Assembly (NCBI GenBank): GCA_009746045.1
Contig: RPFO01000213.1
Location: forward strand, 14,249,454-14,306,953
Origin: Mesostigma viride
Taxonomy: Eukaryota; Streptophyta; Mesostigmatophyceae; Mesostigmatales; Mesostigmataceae
Direction: 5' to 3'
Length of the DNA: 57,500 nt
Part shown: positions 33,201 through 43,423 of the stretch, piece after piece
Layout of the letters: each line of letters opens with the position of its first letter
Numbering within the stretch: the first letter of the stretch is position 1
Translations under genes and position numbers: made by a program
Notes under the pieces: model-generated
Databases searched by the model: none
What the model was told of the DNA's origin: nothing
The model's input: the letters and a program-made list of their open reading frames with translations, nothing else

Positions 33201-36200
33201 CGGAACCGGTCAAAAGCGAGTCGAAACTTGTTGCCTCGATACCATGCTCCATATTCCCCAGGGTTCCATCCAACCTCCATTTGGTTTCCATCTAACCGAC
33301 ATCTCTATGGACAGTTGTTGGAGAAATCACAAGGATCTTTTGGATTTAAAGGCCTCAGGCTTGTAGGACAATTTAATGTGACTATAAATCAAGTAAACAC
33401 TTGTTTGTTTATCATAACATACTCGGCAGCAGCCAGGATAATAGCCAACCACCATACCTCAACACCTATATATAAATACTCGGCAGCAGCCAGGATAATA
33501 GCCAACCACCATACCTCAACACCTATATATAAATACTCGGCAGCAGCCAGGATAATAGCCAACCACCATACCTCAACACCTATATACAAATACTCGGCAG
33601 CAGCCAGGATAATAGCCAACCACCATACCTCAACACCTATATATAAATACTCGGCAGCAGCCAGGATAATAGCCAACCACCATACCTCAACACCTATATA
33701 CAAATACTCGGCAGCAGCCAGGATAATAGCCAACCACCATACCTCAACACCTATATATAAATACTCGGCAGCAGCCAGGATAATAACCAACCACCATACC
33801 TCAACACCTTGAATTGAGGAGCAACGTTGCTTGCTATATGCTACCTCTACCTCACGGCAAAGTCACAAGCAATGGAATGTGAGCCGCACGATGGGCAGCG
33901 GCGCACTCTGCAGCGTTGGTTGCATAAGCCATGCATGCATGCACATGCATGGCAAACAGGTGTAGGTACGGCACTGGTACTCGTCACGTATGTGTGACTT
34001 CTTTCCTTGTCATGGTACGCTACGCTCAACGTCACTGGCGCGGCACGGCGCCAAAACTGTACCCATACCATTGAGCTAGAGGCATGGGTCACGCCACAGA
34101 ACGGTAAGTATTTCTCGGAACTGAAGTCCAAAGATACATCGGCAACAGTGGCGCGGCCCAAACGCGAGACTGAACCGTGCATAGCACACCGAGCGTGCTT
34201 GCTGGTGTCACAGCCCAAATCCCTGCTGGTGCTGATGCGGTCCAGAATGCAAATTCCTCAGCGCCTGATTCTGTGCGCCCCATCATGTTTCCTGCCATCC
34301 AATCTTGCTTCCTCGGCCGTTACTTGATCTCCATGCAGTCTACTGGCAGCTGTGTGGTCATGCTGACCAGCCACCACCAATAAGCCAGGCAATTGCGACC
34401 TCTGTGGACCCACACCCTTCCAATGAGGGGCCGGACGCCAGTTCACATCGCGAAACAAGTGGCCACATCCAGGCCGCCAGCAACAACGCCTCCGATACCG
34501 ATGATGGCCAGGCCACCTCCGATACCAACAACCCCTCCAATACCAGGCGCGATAGTGGCGACTCCTCAGTAACGTGTGGCGCGATATATGGGGATGCGTG
34601 TGGCAGGCTGGAGGGAGAGGCCGGCGGGTTGTTTTCTTTCACCCCCCTGCCAGGGGGCTCCTGCGTGCCCTGGGACACCTTGGTCGCCGCCGCGGGCTGC
34701 CTCGTCGCGCCCGGGCAGCGCCTCGCATCCTCCTGGGGGCCCCTGGGCTCGTTGGAGGCGTCCCGCAAGGGGCTCGTGCTGGCGTCCGCAGGCGCTCGGC
34801 GGCTGATCGTGACAGCTGGCGAGGCAGGGGTGGCGACAGCGTCGGCCATGGCCTTGCTGCAGGCAAGCTATTTGTGGGGGGTTTATGTGGGGTCTGTGAC
34901 GTGCATAAGTGTTGCTGCTGTTGCTGAGGCTGCTGCTGCAGGCCAGTGCGCTGTAGTACCTTGCTGCAGGCAAGCATGTCCTGACTCGCCCTTTTAGAGA
35001 ATTGGATGAGCTTGTTTTCAGCTGCGATGCAAGGTAGTGGTGTTGCTCTTGCCGAGGCTGCTGCGGCTGCTGCTGGCGCAGGGCAGTGCGTCGTAGCATT
35101 CCGATGGCCATTCTGAATCTGCATGGTTATTGCCTGGGTGGGGTTAGCGTGGCATTGGCAAGGCATTATGTCTGCCGAGGCAGAGAGTCTGGCAGGATGG
35201 TTGTCGATGGTATTTTTAGAGCTCAAACAGTAAATATAGGCAGTAAATTGAAATGTAGTATATAGCGAGGCTCACTGTTTTGTTCTCAACCATCCTGCCA
35301 ATGTGCGTGCATTTAATAAATCATGACAAGCGTGCCTGCAGCGAGCACAGTGTGTGGCAGCACCACCTAGCCTTCGGGTAGAAGTCGTCCGCTACGCAGG
35401 TAACTGCCTGCACCCATGGTCAAATGCACCACTGGTGTGTGGCTGTCTGCTGTCAACAGCTCCAGCGGCTTCTCCCAGTGCAAAGATCAGGAAACCCGCG
35501 CGCTCGATTCGTGCTGCCGCTCTATTAGTGCTGCCGCTGTATAAGTGCTGCCGCTGTATTAGTGCTGCCGCTCTATTAGTACTGCCGCTGTATTAGTGCT
35601 GCCGCTGTATTGGTGCTGCCACTCTATTCGTGCTGCCGCTGTATTAGTGCTGCCGCTCCATTAGTGCTGCCGCTCTATTAGTGCTGCCGCTGTATTAGTA
35701 CTGCCGCTGTATTAGTGCTGCCGCTGTATTAGTACTGACGCTCTATTAGTGCTGCCGCTCTATTAGTGCTGCCGCTGTATTAGTGCTGCCGCTCTATGAG
35801 TGCTGCCGCTCTATTAGTACTGCTTTATCATCAATATTGTCTCTGTAGCCAGCACTGTTTCTAGTCTGGTTGTCTCCAAAATCTCTTTCCCTAACGCATG
35901 CCCTTATGCTTTCCCTAATGCTCGCCCTAATGGCCCTCAATTCGTAAAGAGTTATGAGGGCAGTGGTGGTTCCATATTCACTATGGTGGTCCCTTGGGGT
36001 GCTTGCCCTAGCTATGCTACCAGGATGCCTTCATGGCCCATTACGAATTGACGCGTCTCGTTGTGTCCCGCGTGCCACATGGCCCTCTCAACTGTCGCCC
36101 CATGCTTGCTGGAAAAACGACCCCGCCATATTTTCTGTTTCCTGTTTGCGATGCTTGTTGCTGCCATTTCGCCAACCCGTGTGTCACCGGCATGTCGCCC

Positions 36201-39200
36201 TGGCATTAGACAGTGTCGCCCTGGCAACGGTAGCACTTGTCGCACCATCAACCCTCGCCCCGTGAGCTTGCCTCCGCCCCCACCCCGTGTGCTTGCTTCA
36301 ACCCTCGCCCTATGCATGTGCGTGCCTCCACCCTTGGTCCTCGTGCTTGCTCCGCAGCGGCTCCTGGAAATAATGCAGATGCCGCTGCGGGAGATGCGCG
36401 CGGGTGCCCACCGCGCATGCCAGTCGGTGAGCCATGCAATCCTTCCATGAAGACTTTTGCCTACTATAGTATACGTAGTACGGGTTATAGTAGCATACAA
36501 GCATAAGCCATCAGGAACAGCAGCATAAGAGTAGCTCGATGAGCTCGATGAGCCCGGCAATTCTTAGATGACTACTGGTAATGATCCGTATAAATTGTAG
36601 TAATCAAATTCACCGCTTTCGTTCCGGAAAATTTGAAAAGATCTTGCTTTGCATTCCGTTTCAATGATGCTAAATAGATCCGTTTCAATGATGCTAAACG
36701 AGTATTCCTCGCCTAGCTGCTTCCTACCTAATAACTAATGATCCTACCTAATAAGTAATAACTAATTATGCTAAACGAGTATTCCTCGCCTAGCTGCTTC
36801 CTACCTAATAACTAATGATCCTACCTAATAAGTAATAACTAATTATGCTAAACGAGTATTCCTCGCCTAGCTGCTTCCTACCTAATAACTAATGATCCTA
36901 CCTAATAAGTAATAACTAAGGATGCTTAACGAGTATTCCTCGCCTAGCTGCTTGAATCGGCATCTATGGCATGGCCAGCCCACGAAATCTTTTTCAGGAA
37001 CGGAGGAGCAAACGGCGCTAGATGGGGAAGGTTGCCTCTTGACTGGGGCGACCTACCAGAATTAATGCGAGGAGCAACTGCTCCTCCTGTTACATGTTAC
37101 TTTAGCCCGGAATGCTAGATTTTTAGGTAGGTTAGAGCTATCAAAGCTTTGGAGCAGATGGGTAATGTGGAATCGAATGGCAATTCAGATCTGTAATATA
37201 ATGTCAGTGTCTCCCATTTACACGCCCACGATTGCTTGCATCCCTCTTGCGTGACTTGGAATGTTTACCCATATCCAGCTGACATACGAAATACCCCTCG
37301 CAGATAGACATAAACCATAAGCCATAAACCATAAACCATACACCACACATTATAATGCACTTAAGCACGGGGGTACGACCATGGGCCATGTTGTCAAGTT
37401 ATCCGTAATGGCAAGCCATCGGTGTGGCATGGCCAGCGCTGCACTTACCAATGTTGCATGCCTTGAGCTCGTAGGAAATGGTCCAACAGCCGCCCTACCC
37501 TGATCAGGTAGTTCACAATGTTCACCCCCCGCCACTGTCGACAAGCCATTCTGAGCGACGCAGTTTTGCCCCTCGCCATTATTGCTTTGCTTGCCTTGGT
37601 TCTGACAGCATGGAACTTTGCGTGACTTGGTTTGGCTTCGTCCAAAAGCAAGGAACGAGGAAACACCTGGGTTTTAGAAACAAGTTCAGAGCCAAGGTCT
37701 GCCTTTTCTCTGCCTTTCTTTTCCTTTCCTTCCCTCCCCCCTCCCCCTTCTTTTTTTCCTTTCCCGGCCCTTGCCCCCCAGTCATCCCGCCATCCCCACC
37801 CCTGTACGCTTCCCCTCCCCATCCCCATCTTACTCTTCCCCTCCCACTTTCCATGCCTTGTTTGACCCATGTTTTCATCCCATTTTTTCATGCATTTTTT
37901 TCATGCTCCCTATCTTTTCCTTCCACGATCTGTTTTTTTGTATATTCACGCCTGTTGTCCCATTTGCGCCTGCTTGGCCCCAGCTTCTCTCAGCGCTACC
38001 CCCCAGGGACCGCATGGCCGCTCTGCGCCAGCTCATCGCTGACTGCCAGCACCCATCTGTGGTGAGCCATGGCAGGGCCGATTTATGGATAGACGTGGCG
38101 ATGGACGTTCTTGGTGCAAGTGACTGCATTCGCGCTGTCTCCAAAACATGGCAACCCTAGGGGGTCTACTCGCTGCTTAACTTGCTGTTTGTGAACTTGG
38201 TAGATATTTCCTACGGCATGGACAACGCTGTCACTGCCTAGCATGCTTCACCGCATACCTGTTTTCTCTGCACCGCCTTTGCTTGCTTGATTGATTGCTT
38301 GGTCTTGGGACCCTGTCACAGGATCCGACGGGAGTTGTCCATGTAACAGTATCGCTTCATCCATCATTCTACATTCTACATTCTCTATTCTACGTTCTTC
38401 ATTCTACATTCTTCATTCTACATTCTGCATTCTACATTCTGCATTCTACATTCTAGGTTCTGCATTCTGCATTCTACATTCTGCATTCTGCATTCTACAT
38501 TCTACATTCTGCATTCTTCATTCTTCATTCTTCATTCTACGTTCTACGTTCTACATTCTACATTCTACGTTCTACATTCTACATTCTACATTCTACATTC
38601 TACATTCTACATTCTACATTCTACATTCTACATTCTACATTCTGCACTCTGCACTCTAGTGACAGCTGACTGGAGTCACCAGACTGGCTAAATCGGGTAG
38701 CGACCACCAAGTACTGCCCTCCTCGCTGATGGCTACTGACTACTATCACCTGCATCCCCCTACTTCCCCCAGGCATCCCTGCTCATCGGCCGGCTGAAGG
38801 ACGAAGTGCACGCGGCTTGGGCTGCCGAGCTAGCCCTGCCCCCCATGGAGCGCGTCTTCCTGACCCCGCACCTGCTCGAGGTGGTGGCCTCCCACCTTGC
38901 GCCAGGTGGCGGCGTCACTGGAGAGAGGGACGAGATAGAGGCGGAGATGGAGACGGGTGAAGAGAAGGAGAAGGAGGAGGGCGTGGTGGCGGTGGCGCCA
39001 CGGCTGCCAGATAACGTGGACTCGGTGGGTGTATGTTTTGTCTGGGTCGTTCTTTTTTTTCCGAGTTGTTGCTATCTATGTGTGGATCAGGTCGCCAGAC
39101 GCCAATGATATTTATCAGTCATGATGCGTTTAGCGCAATAATATAGTAGTGGCGCTCGAGATGATATTCATGTAATCGATTTTTTTAATTTGGGGGGGGG

Positions 39201-42200
39201 CGGGGGGCTGGACAATTTGTCCAGGTGGATGTCTTGTCCGGGTCGACGTCTTCTCTAGGCGGATTTCCTAGGGGATGTTTACTAGGTGGGATCACAGTGA
39301 GAACGTTCTAGACTATGCTGTTGGGTGGATCTTTCATTCCGGTGAATCCTTCGTACAGATTGTGGTCTTTTCGGAATCGGTTTTCTCTGAATATAGTTTA
39401 ATTAACGCATGCGGGAAAGATAAGGCCGCCATGCCTTGGCCTGGATGTGGAAGGCTGTCTGCGACATGGGCTGACTAATTCGATCTGTACAAAGGGTTTC
39501 CTGCTCGCCCGAATTTTCCTTGGATGACCCGGTTGTTTATAAGGGTCGGTGGCTATTGATTAGCGGTCCGAGAAAATTAATTGTAGGTTTTATACGACTT
39601 GGTTGCAAAGATTCGTGTTTGGTTGCACCAGCTGAGGTTAGGAGGGGACCTGTAGGGTCGGCTGGTTGCTTAACGAATCTTTGGCTGATTTGGGTTCTTT
39701 AGTGAGTCGTGATTAATTATTGTATAGTGGATTCGGACTGGCCCAAGGGGTCGATGGGCGAGTTTTATGTTTGTCAGTCTTGGGAACCTTGTATAACTAC
39801 CTGTACGGTTAACGCACTAGCCTGGGGGTGCGTGGCCACGTTGTTTGTAGTGGCGTTTTCAGCACTGTTCAGGCCGGCGTGTGACGCATGCCGGTGTTAA
39901 TTAATTTAGGATGATGTCAGCTTGTGTGTCGGCGGGCCATGCCTTAAGCAAGCTAGGCAGGCAATGATCCGCAATTGTTTCTTTCACAATGGCGGCAATG
40001 GCCGCCTGTGCAAAATTGCACATTCTAGCGCGGGTTGCATCTGTCTTGTAGCCGAGGCAGATGGTGGCACAACCGCTAAGTTGTTCGACCAAGCATAGTA
40101 TAGTTGGTCGTGCAACGGAAAGAAAATTTAAATTTACCCCCATGTCGTTTTCCCCGGCTGCGGGTCTTTTTGACATGGGCGAAGGATGGGGCGCTACTCC
40201 GGCGGTTTGGCCAGCTTCGGCGGAGCTGTTTATAAGTTACTAAAACAGCTCTAGTGTCACATCGCAGGCTTGCCACCTTGCGATGGTGCGTGGGAAGTGA
40301 CCTGGACTCAAAAGGTCCTGAACCAGGTTCCTGTCAGCAACGGCCTGTTTTTTCATAAATTATTTTTTGGCGGCAGGTCAGTTGTCCAGCTGCCCCTGCC
40401 GAGGGGGGTGGTTGGGGACAATAGGAGCCGCACGAGAGTTGCGCTCCGAAGCTAGAAATTTCCCTATTGCGAGACTCGAGTTGGGGAGGGCGTCTTAGGG
40501 AGGCGAGGCTACGCCAGACCTTTGTCGTTCCTTTTCGTCTCAGCACCTGCTGCGCGGCTCAGTCTCTTATGGTGTCGTAAAACCTCTTTCCTTTTTGGAC
40601 GGTTCCGGAATTGCGAAATGCTGGCTCTTTTTGAGGGCTTGCTTTTGGGGTGGTCACCGGCTTGTGTCGCATTGTAACCAGCGGGCCCCTGCGGGGGTTA
40701 ATATAGCCTAGCGCGGGCTGAGTCGCCATTTAAGATGTTGCGACACGCTCTTTCGCGCACGGTGGTCATGAGTTTAATCGGCGCAATGGGGTTGGCGCCA
40801 GGGGGGGTAATTGGGTGGAGGCTTCTTGCTTCCGCGTGCGGATTGAGAAACCTTAAGGCCACTGTTAACTGCTGCATTTGTGGCAGGGCTCCACTTATTG
40901 TATTCAATCAAATGCTGGTCTTCTTGGGAGCTGAGTGATCTTAATCGGTTTTCTCTGAATATAGTTTAATTAACGCATGCGGGAAAGATAAGGCCGCCAT
41001 GCCTTGGCCTGGATGTGGAAGGCTGTCTGCGACATGGGCTGACTAATTCGATCTGTACAAAGGGTTTCCTGCTCGCCCGAATTTTCCTTGGATGACCCGG
41101 TTGTTTATAAGGGTCGGTGGCTATTAATTAGCGGTCCGAGAAAATTAATTGTAGGTTTTATACGACTTGGTTGCAAAGATTCGTGTTTGGTTGCACCAGC
41201 TGAGGTTAGGTGGGGACCTGTAGGGTCGGCTGGTTGCTTAACGAATCTTTGGCTGATTTGGGTTCTTTAGTGAGTCGTGATTAATTATTGTATAGTGGAT
41301 TCGGACTGGCCCAAGGGGTCGATGGGCGAGTTTTATGTTTGTCAGTCTTGGGAACCTTGTATAACTACCTGTACGGTTAACGCACTAGCCTGGGGGTGCG
41401 TGGCCACGTTGTTTGTAGTGGCGTTTTCAGCACTGTTCAGGCCGGCGTGTGACGCATGCCGGTGTTAATTAATTTAGGATGATGTCAGCTTGTGTGTCGG
41501 CGGGCCATGCCTTAAGCAAGCTAGGCAGGCAATGATCCGCAATTGTTTCTTTCCCCTCCCTCCCACCCTGGAGGCTTCTTGCTTCCGCGTGCGGATTGAG
41601 AAACCTTAAGGCCACTGCTAACTGCTGCATTTGTGGCAGGGCTCCACTTATTGTATTCAATCAAATGCTGGTCTTCTTGGGAGCTGAGTGATCTTAATTG
41701 ATTATTTAATTGGTGGGGGGCAGTGTAGTTATTGTGACAAAGTCAAGGGCGCCGCTGGATTCAACACAGTTAGTGTTTGGGTAGTGGTGCAAGGCGGGGA
41801 GCAATGAGTGGGTGTCGTGAATGCATGGAGCGCAGAAAATGACGCCTTGGAATTTACGCCTTGGGGATCGAAGGAAGCCTCGCATAGGAACAAGGGGGTT
41901 GGGGCTTTTAAGACTGCAGGAGCTATTGGCCGAATAGATCTGTCTTGTAACCCCCCCAACACTCTTGAATACCCCCAGCGAATACAGAAAGCCCTGTTGG
42001 TGCTCCCGCCAACTAAAACCCCTACCTCAGTTTCAGTCAGGATTCCTTCGTTCCCAAAATAGTCCAAGGCGCCATTTTCTGCGCTCCATGCATTCACAGC
42101 AGCCACTAACTGCTCCCCGCCTTGTCCCGCTACCCACACACATGCTATTCTAGTGTGGTATGACAGGATTATAATGGTCACTAGTCATTGCCACGCACAC

Positions 42201-43423
42201 AGGGTGCCAAGTGGTATGGGTGTCTTGGGTCTAGGGTCCAAGTCAAGGCTTGTGAAACGTTTAGGAACCTTTGGATGCACATTCAGCTGCGTGAGGTTAT
42301 GATGGGGGGGATTGGGGTGGGGGGAGAGCAAGTTTTTAGGTTGCTCAGGCTGCAGTCGGGAATACACCTGCTGTGCTGCTTACATCTGTTGCTTACATGG
42401 AAGGCATCTGTAACGGTACTACAACAACGTTTCTGACTGACTGTGGTTTTTTAACAGCGCTGGATGTCAAGTCCTGTTGAGGCCGGCGCATAATGACCGC
42501 TCCAACTTACTATTTTTGGAGATTGGAACCGCACATGTTATCAGTAAACCTGGCATCAATTTTGTAATGCACCTTGCCAAACCATGCCAAACACCCTCGC
42601 TCCAAGATTTCCAGCAAAGGCACGTAACACAGTGATGGGTTCACCATACTCGAGTCTCAATAATAGGTAAAGCAGGCATACTTACTTCACCTAAAGCATC
42701 ACGAGCATCACTGGTGCTACAACCATTCTCCTTGCGCATATGCTGTGTCGGTGACGGTGACAGGTGATGGCAGCGCTCAACCTGTATCGCTACCTGCTGC
42801 TACGGGAGGCGCGAGAAGGGACAGGGGCATCGTCCCCCACGGGGTGCCTGCGCCGCAGCCACCTGGCCATGGCGCGCCAGCGCTGGCTCGGCCCCTTACG
42901 CCATAGCGCTGCCGAGGTCTTGAACGAGATGCGCGCGATGGCACCCAGGCTTCCCAGTGGCAAGACCTCGCGTTCCATGCAACCATCGCCAGCTGTCCGA
43001 GGCGCCCCAGCAGGCCGCCCCTCAGGGTCCTCCATGTCAGAGCCAGGACCTAGTGGTACTACGGTCGAGCGCCTTACAGCCACCGATGGTATGCACGAAC
43101 ACACCCCAATGCGAGGCCAGTCTTCCGGCGGTCACACCGATGTGGCATGCAGCGCTGAGCACGCCTCCGGGCACACCGTGCAGGGTGGTAAGTGGCATCC
43201 AACGGTGGCTGTGAATCCTGCGGTCCAGACCGGGCAGGGTGGCCTTTTGACGACTGCTATAGCTGCAACTCTTGCGCGGGGTGGTCACGCGACTCCCAGG
43301 GCCGCCACTCCCGTGGTCCAGCCAGACACTGCTTGCATGATGGCCATGTGGTGCCTGGTGGAGGTCATCGACCGCGTCTCGCAACTAGTCGATGAGAAGT
43401 TGGGAGAGGCTGTGCAGCCTTGA
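18219..43423 (+). CDS. ALF4: ALF4 / glomulin family protein, 12 exons over 25 kb
   Basis: Exons: 18219-18443, 19372-19521, 23759-23831, 24584-25029, 25648-25710, 27144-27321, 28599-28874, 34339-34862, 36358-36426, 37984-38061, 38773-39024 and 42764-43423 (TGA). Phases agree at all 11 junctions, giving 997 codons. Family features: [12 protein letters not shown] then [13 protein letters not shown] near residue 150, matching the conserved RRH/VP segment of ALF4. The C-terminal block has [12 protein letters not shown], then RQRWLGPLR, and the end [14 protein letters not shown]. Glomulin and plant ALF4 are alpha-helical HEAT-like proteins whose C-terminal part binds the RBX1 RING subunit and restrains cullin-RING ubiquitin ligases; this role is inferred here. 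Exon 7 (28599-28874) encodes an Asp/Gly-rich acidic insert; exon 4 ends in a Gly-rich disordered stretch. Intron 8 appears to use a GC donor (CAG then GCAAGC at 34863). ATG 18219 is a choice: a strong acceptor at 18254 would instead imply an upstream first exon. Exons 1 and 6 are least certain. Confidence 0.82.
18838..19280 (+). repeat. Decayed copies of the ALF4 exon 2 acceptor and exon start
   Basis: The true site is TGTCCACAG then GACATGCTAGCGCACGCACC (19363-19391). Copies are near 18958 (TGTGCACAGGACGTGCTGGC), 19140 (TGTCCACAGGACCCTGCTGG) and 19244 (GGTCACAAGACCTGCTGCCG), with a fainter one near 18845. CGCACGCA or its variant follows each. Two copies share GTTGCAGTCGCTATGCAG or CAGTCGCTATTCCAG afterwards. 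The AG dinucleotide is retained in three. Confidence 0.82.
19580..20115 (+). repeat. Decayed copies of the ALF4 exon 2 donor and exon end
   Basis: The true site is GACGCTCGCGAGGTGGTCACC, later CTCGAG then GTGAGCAC (19489-19528). Copies: 19587-19610 (GGCGCTCGAGGTGAGCATAT), 19730-19770 (GCGATGCTTGCCAGGTCATC, later CTTGAGGTGGGC) and 20060-20095 (GCGACGATCGAGATATTGTC, later TTTGAGGCGAGC). Confidence 0.8.
20116..22610 (+). other. Body of ALF4 intron 2, possible old transposon ends
   Basis: An ATTATA-rich patch (20340-20475). Related phrases of the type GTGACCGCGGNCACCRAAATC occur at about 20745-20825 and three times at 22095-22195, about 1.35 kb apart, suggesting repeated ends of a degraded element. 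No coding sequence recognised. Confidence 0.4.
22611..22905 (+). repeat. (GGCCTT)n / (GGCCGT)n hexamer array in ALF4 intron 2
   Basis: About 48 hexamers; the left part is GGCCTT, the right part GGCCGT. Open in all six frames, so not coding evidence. Confidence 0.95.
23100..23672 (+). repeat. 27-bp minisatellite, about 21 copies, upstream of ALF4 exon 3
   Basis: The unit CTCGTGACCTTCCTCTCCC plus TGGCCTTG is 27 bp, so every frame is open (LVTFLSLAL or RDLPLPGLA). It ends about 85 bp before the exon 3 acceptor and is pyrimidine-rich on the sense strand. Confidence 0.95.
24168..24582 (+). repeat. 50-bp tandem repeat, 8 copies, ending exactly at the ALF4 exon 4 acceptor
   Basis: The unit contains GTTCCTTACC (24191, 24241 ... 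24541, every 50 bp), then GGTGGCCCCGTGACT and TGACCTCTGCCAC. The final unit reads TGACCCCTGCCAG and serves as the exon 4 acceptor; in the repeats the AG has become AC. The repeat therefore looks derived from, or feeding, the splice site. Confidence 0.9.
25925..26300 (+). repeat. Degenerate CGACGGG / GCCACGGGCAACTA repeats
   Basis: Short GGGCGACGG units pass into a ~16-bp AGCCACGGGCAACTAGCC unit, in ALF4 intron 5. Confidence 0.7.
26577..26668 (+). repeat. 15-bp repeat (GTGGGAGATAGCCCC), 4-5 copies
   Basis: A tandem array in ALF4 intron 5 with terminal units altered to GTGTGATGGAGCC. Confidence 0.85.
27495..27803 (+). repeat. (GGGATGGT)n octamer array, about 37 copies
   Basis: An almost perfect 8-bp unit right after the proposed ALF4 exon 6; long overlapping open frames (WWDGGMVG) are artefacts. 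Confidence 0.95.
28938..29127 (+). repeat. 9-bp repeat (TGCCCTATG), about 21 copies
   Basis: Begins 64 bp after the exon 7 donor of ALF4; a later variant is TGCCCGATG. Confidence 0.9.
29128..30880. other. ALF4 intron 7, left part: possible TE-derived coding debris
   Basis: CTTGCTGGACGGCGAGCGCC (29172) recurs diverged at 29246, 74 bp later. Minus-strand fragments around 29600-29385 ([17 protein letters not shown]) and 30050-29870 ([15 protein letters not shown]) look like eroded transposon ORFs, but no transposase motif can be named. Confidence 0.3.
30881..31250 (+). mobile_element. Inverted partial copy of the LTR element (pol end plus LTR start)
   Basis: Plus-strand sequence here matches the minus strand of about 32130-31800. 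The coding fragment [15 protein letters not shown], then LLLSPNEKA, ends at TGA/TAG, followed by the stretch GTTATCGTCAAACCGG, a short purine-rich run and the LTR start TGGCGACTTA at 31185. Similarity to the other LTRs fades after about 60 bp. The two copies form arms of about 300 bp around a ~650-bp spacer. Confidence 0.5.
31500..33820 (-). mobile_element. LTR-retrotransposon remnant: two LTR-PBS-leader units, minus strand
   Basis: Two related segments (31518-31854 and 33113-33430) each read, on the minus strand, as a sequence ending in CA followed at once by a TGGTATCA-type primer-binding site (31657-31646 and 33244-33233). The first matches the tRNA-iMet site TGGTATCAGAGC at 10 of 12 bases. 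A similar ~130-bp leader follows each. The nearer LTR would be 31854-31658 (TG to CA, about 197 bp). Just upstream of it an ORF fragment (32091-31903, [15 protein letters not shown], ending IFESIG) is conserved with an inverted copy. The layout suggests a deleted, recombined element; the class (Copia or Gypsy) is not determinable. Confidence 0.55.
33421..33812 (-). repeat. 57-bp minisatellite, 7 copies, with a TATA-like motif in each unit
   Basis: Unit: ACTCGGCAGCAGCCAGGATA, AAC-rich middle, then CACCTATATATAAAT. It starts inside the LTR remnant (the ACTCGGCAGCAGCCAGG part matches the LTR). The array may be an expanded LTR promoter region. Confidence 0.9.
34905..35105 (+). repeat. Copies of the ALF4 exon 8 end and GC donor
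   Basis: CCTTGCTGCAGGCAAGC at the exon 8 end (34852-34868) recurs at 34961-34977. The block GTGTTGCTGCTGTTGCTGAG through GCCAGTGCGCTGTAGTA (34908-34962) also recurs at about 35038-35097. Confidence 0.7.
35508..35826 (+). repeat. 17-bp minisatellite (GTGCTGCCGCTSTATTA), about 18 copies
   Basis: Units alternate G or C at one position; in ALF4 intron 8. Confidence 0.9.
36691..36955 (+). repeat. 77-bp tandem repeat, about 3.5 copies
   Basis: CTAAACGAGTATTCCTCGCC recurs at 36694, 36771 and 36848, with a variant near 36925; ALF4 intron 9, 265 bp past exon 9. Confidence 0.9.
38363..38660 (+). repeat. (CATTCTA)n heptamer array
   Basis: About 42 units with CATTCTG/CATTCTT variants, ending about 110 bp before the exon 11 acceptor. 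Confidence 0.95.
39375..41699 (+). repeat. 1.57-kb tandem duplication inside the last ALF4 intron, second copy internally deleted
   Basis: Segment 39375-40942 is repeated from 40943. The copies are near-identical over 39375-39993 versus 40943-41554. Copy 2 then lacks the equivalent of about 39994-40817, replaced by a ~15-base C-rich filler, and resumes at 41570-41699 matching 40818-40942. Paired small open frames (39520-39702 with 41088-41270, 39709-39900 with 41277-41468) are conserved only because the duplication is recent. TTAATTAAC-type inverted ends (39399 and 39894) hint at an older mobile unit within. Confidence 0.85.
41766..42145. mobile_element. MITE-like element with ~75-bp terminal inverted repeats
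   Basis: The left end (about 41770-41850, containing GCAAGGCGGGGAGCA and GCATGGAGCGCAGAAAATG) recurs inverted at about 42062-42140. The spacer is about 210 bp and no transposase is present. It lies in the last ALF4 intron just right of the tandem duplication. Target-site duplication not clear. Confidence 0.7.

Noticed and set aside
33421-33812. A repeat protein ([18 protein letters not shown] units)
   Set aside because: 57-bp tandem DNA repeat with a TATA motif in each unit; no start context or codon bias, within an LTR remnant.
39520-41468. Two small frames conserved between the tandem copies ([13 protein letters not shown] and [14 protein letters not shown])
   Set aside because: Conservation follows from the recent duplication; changes between copies show no coding bias and no domain is recognised.
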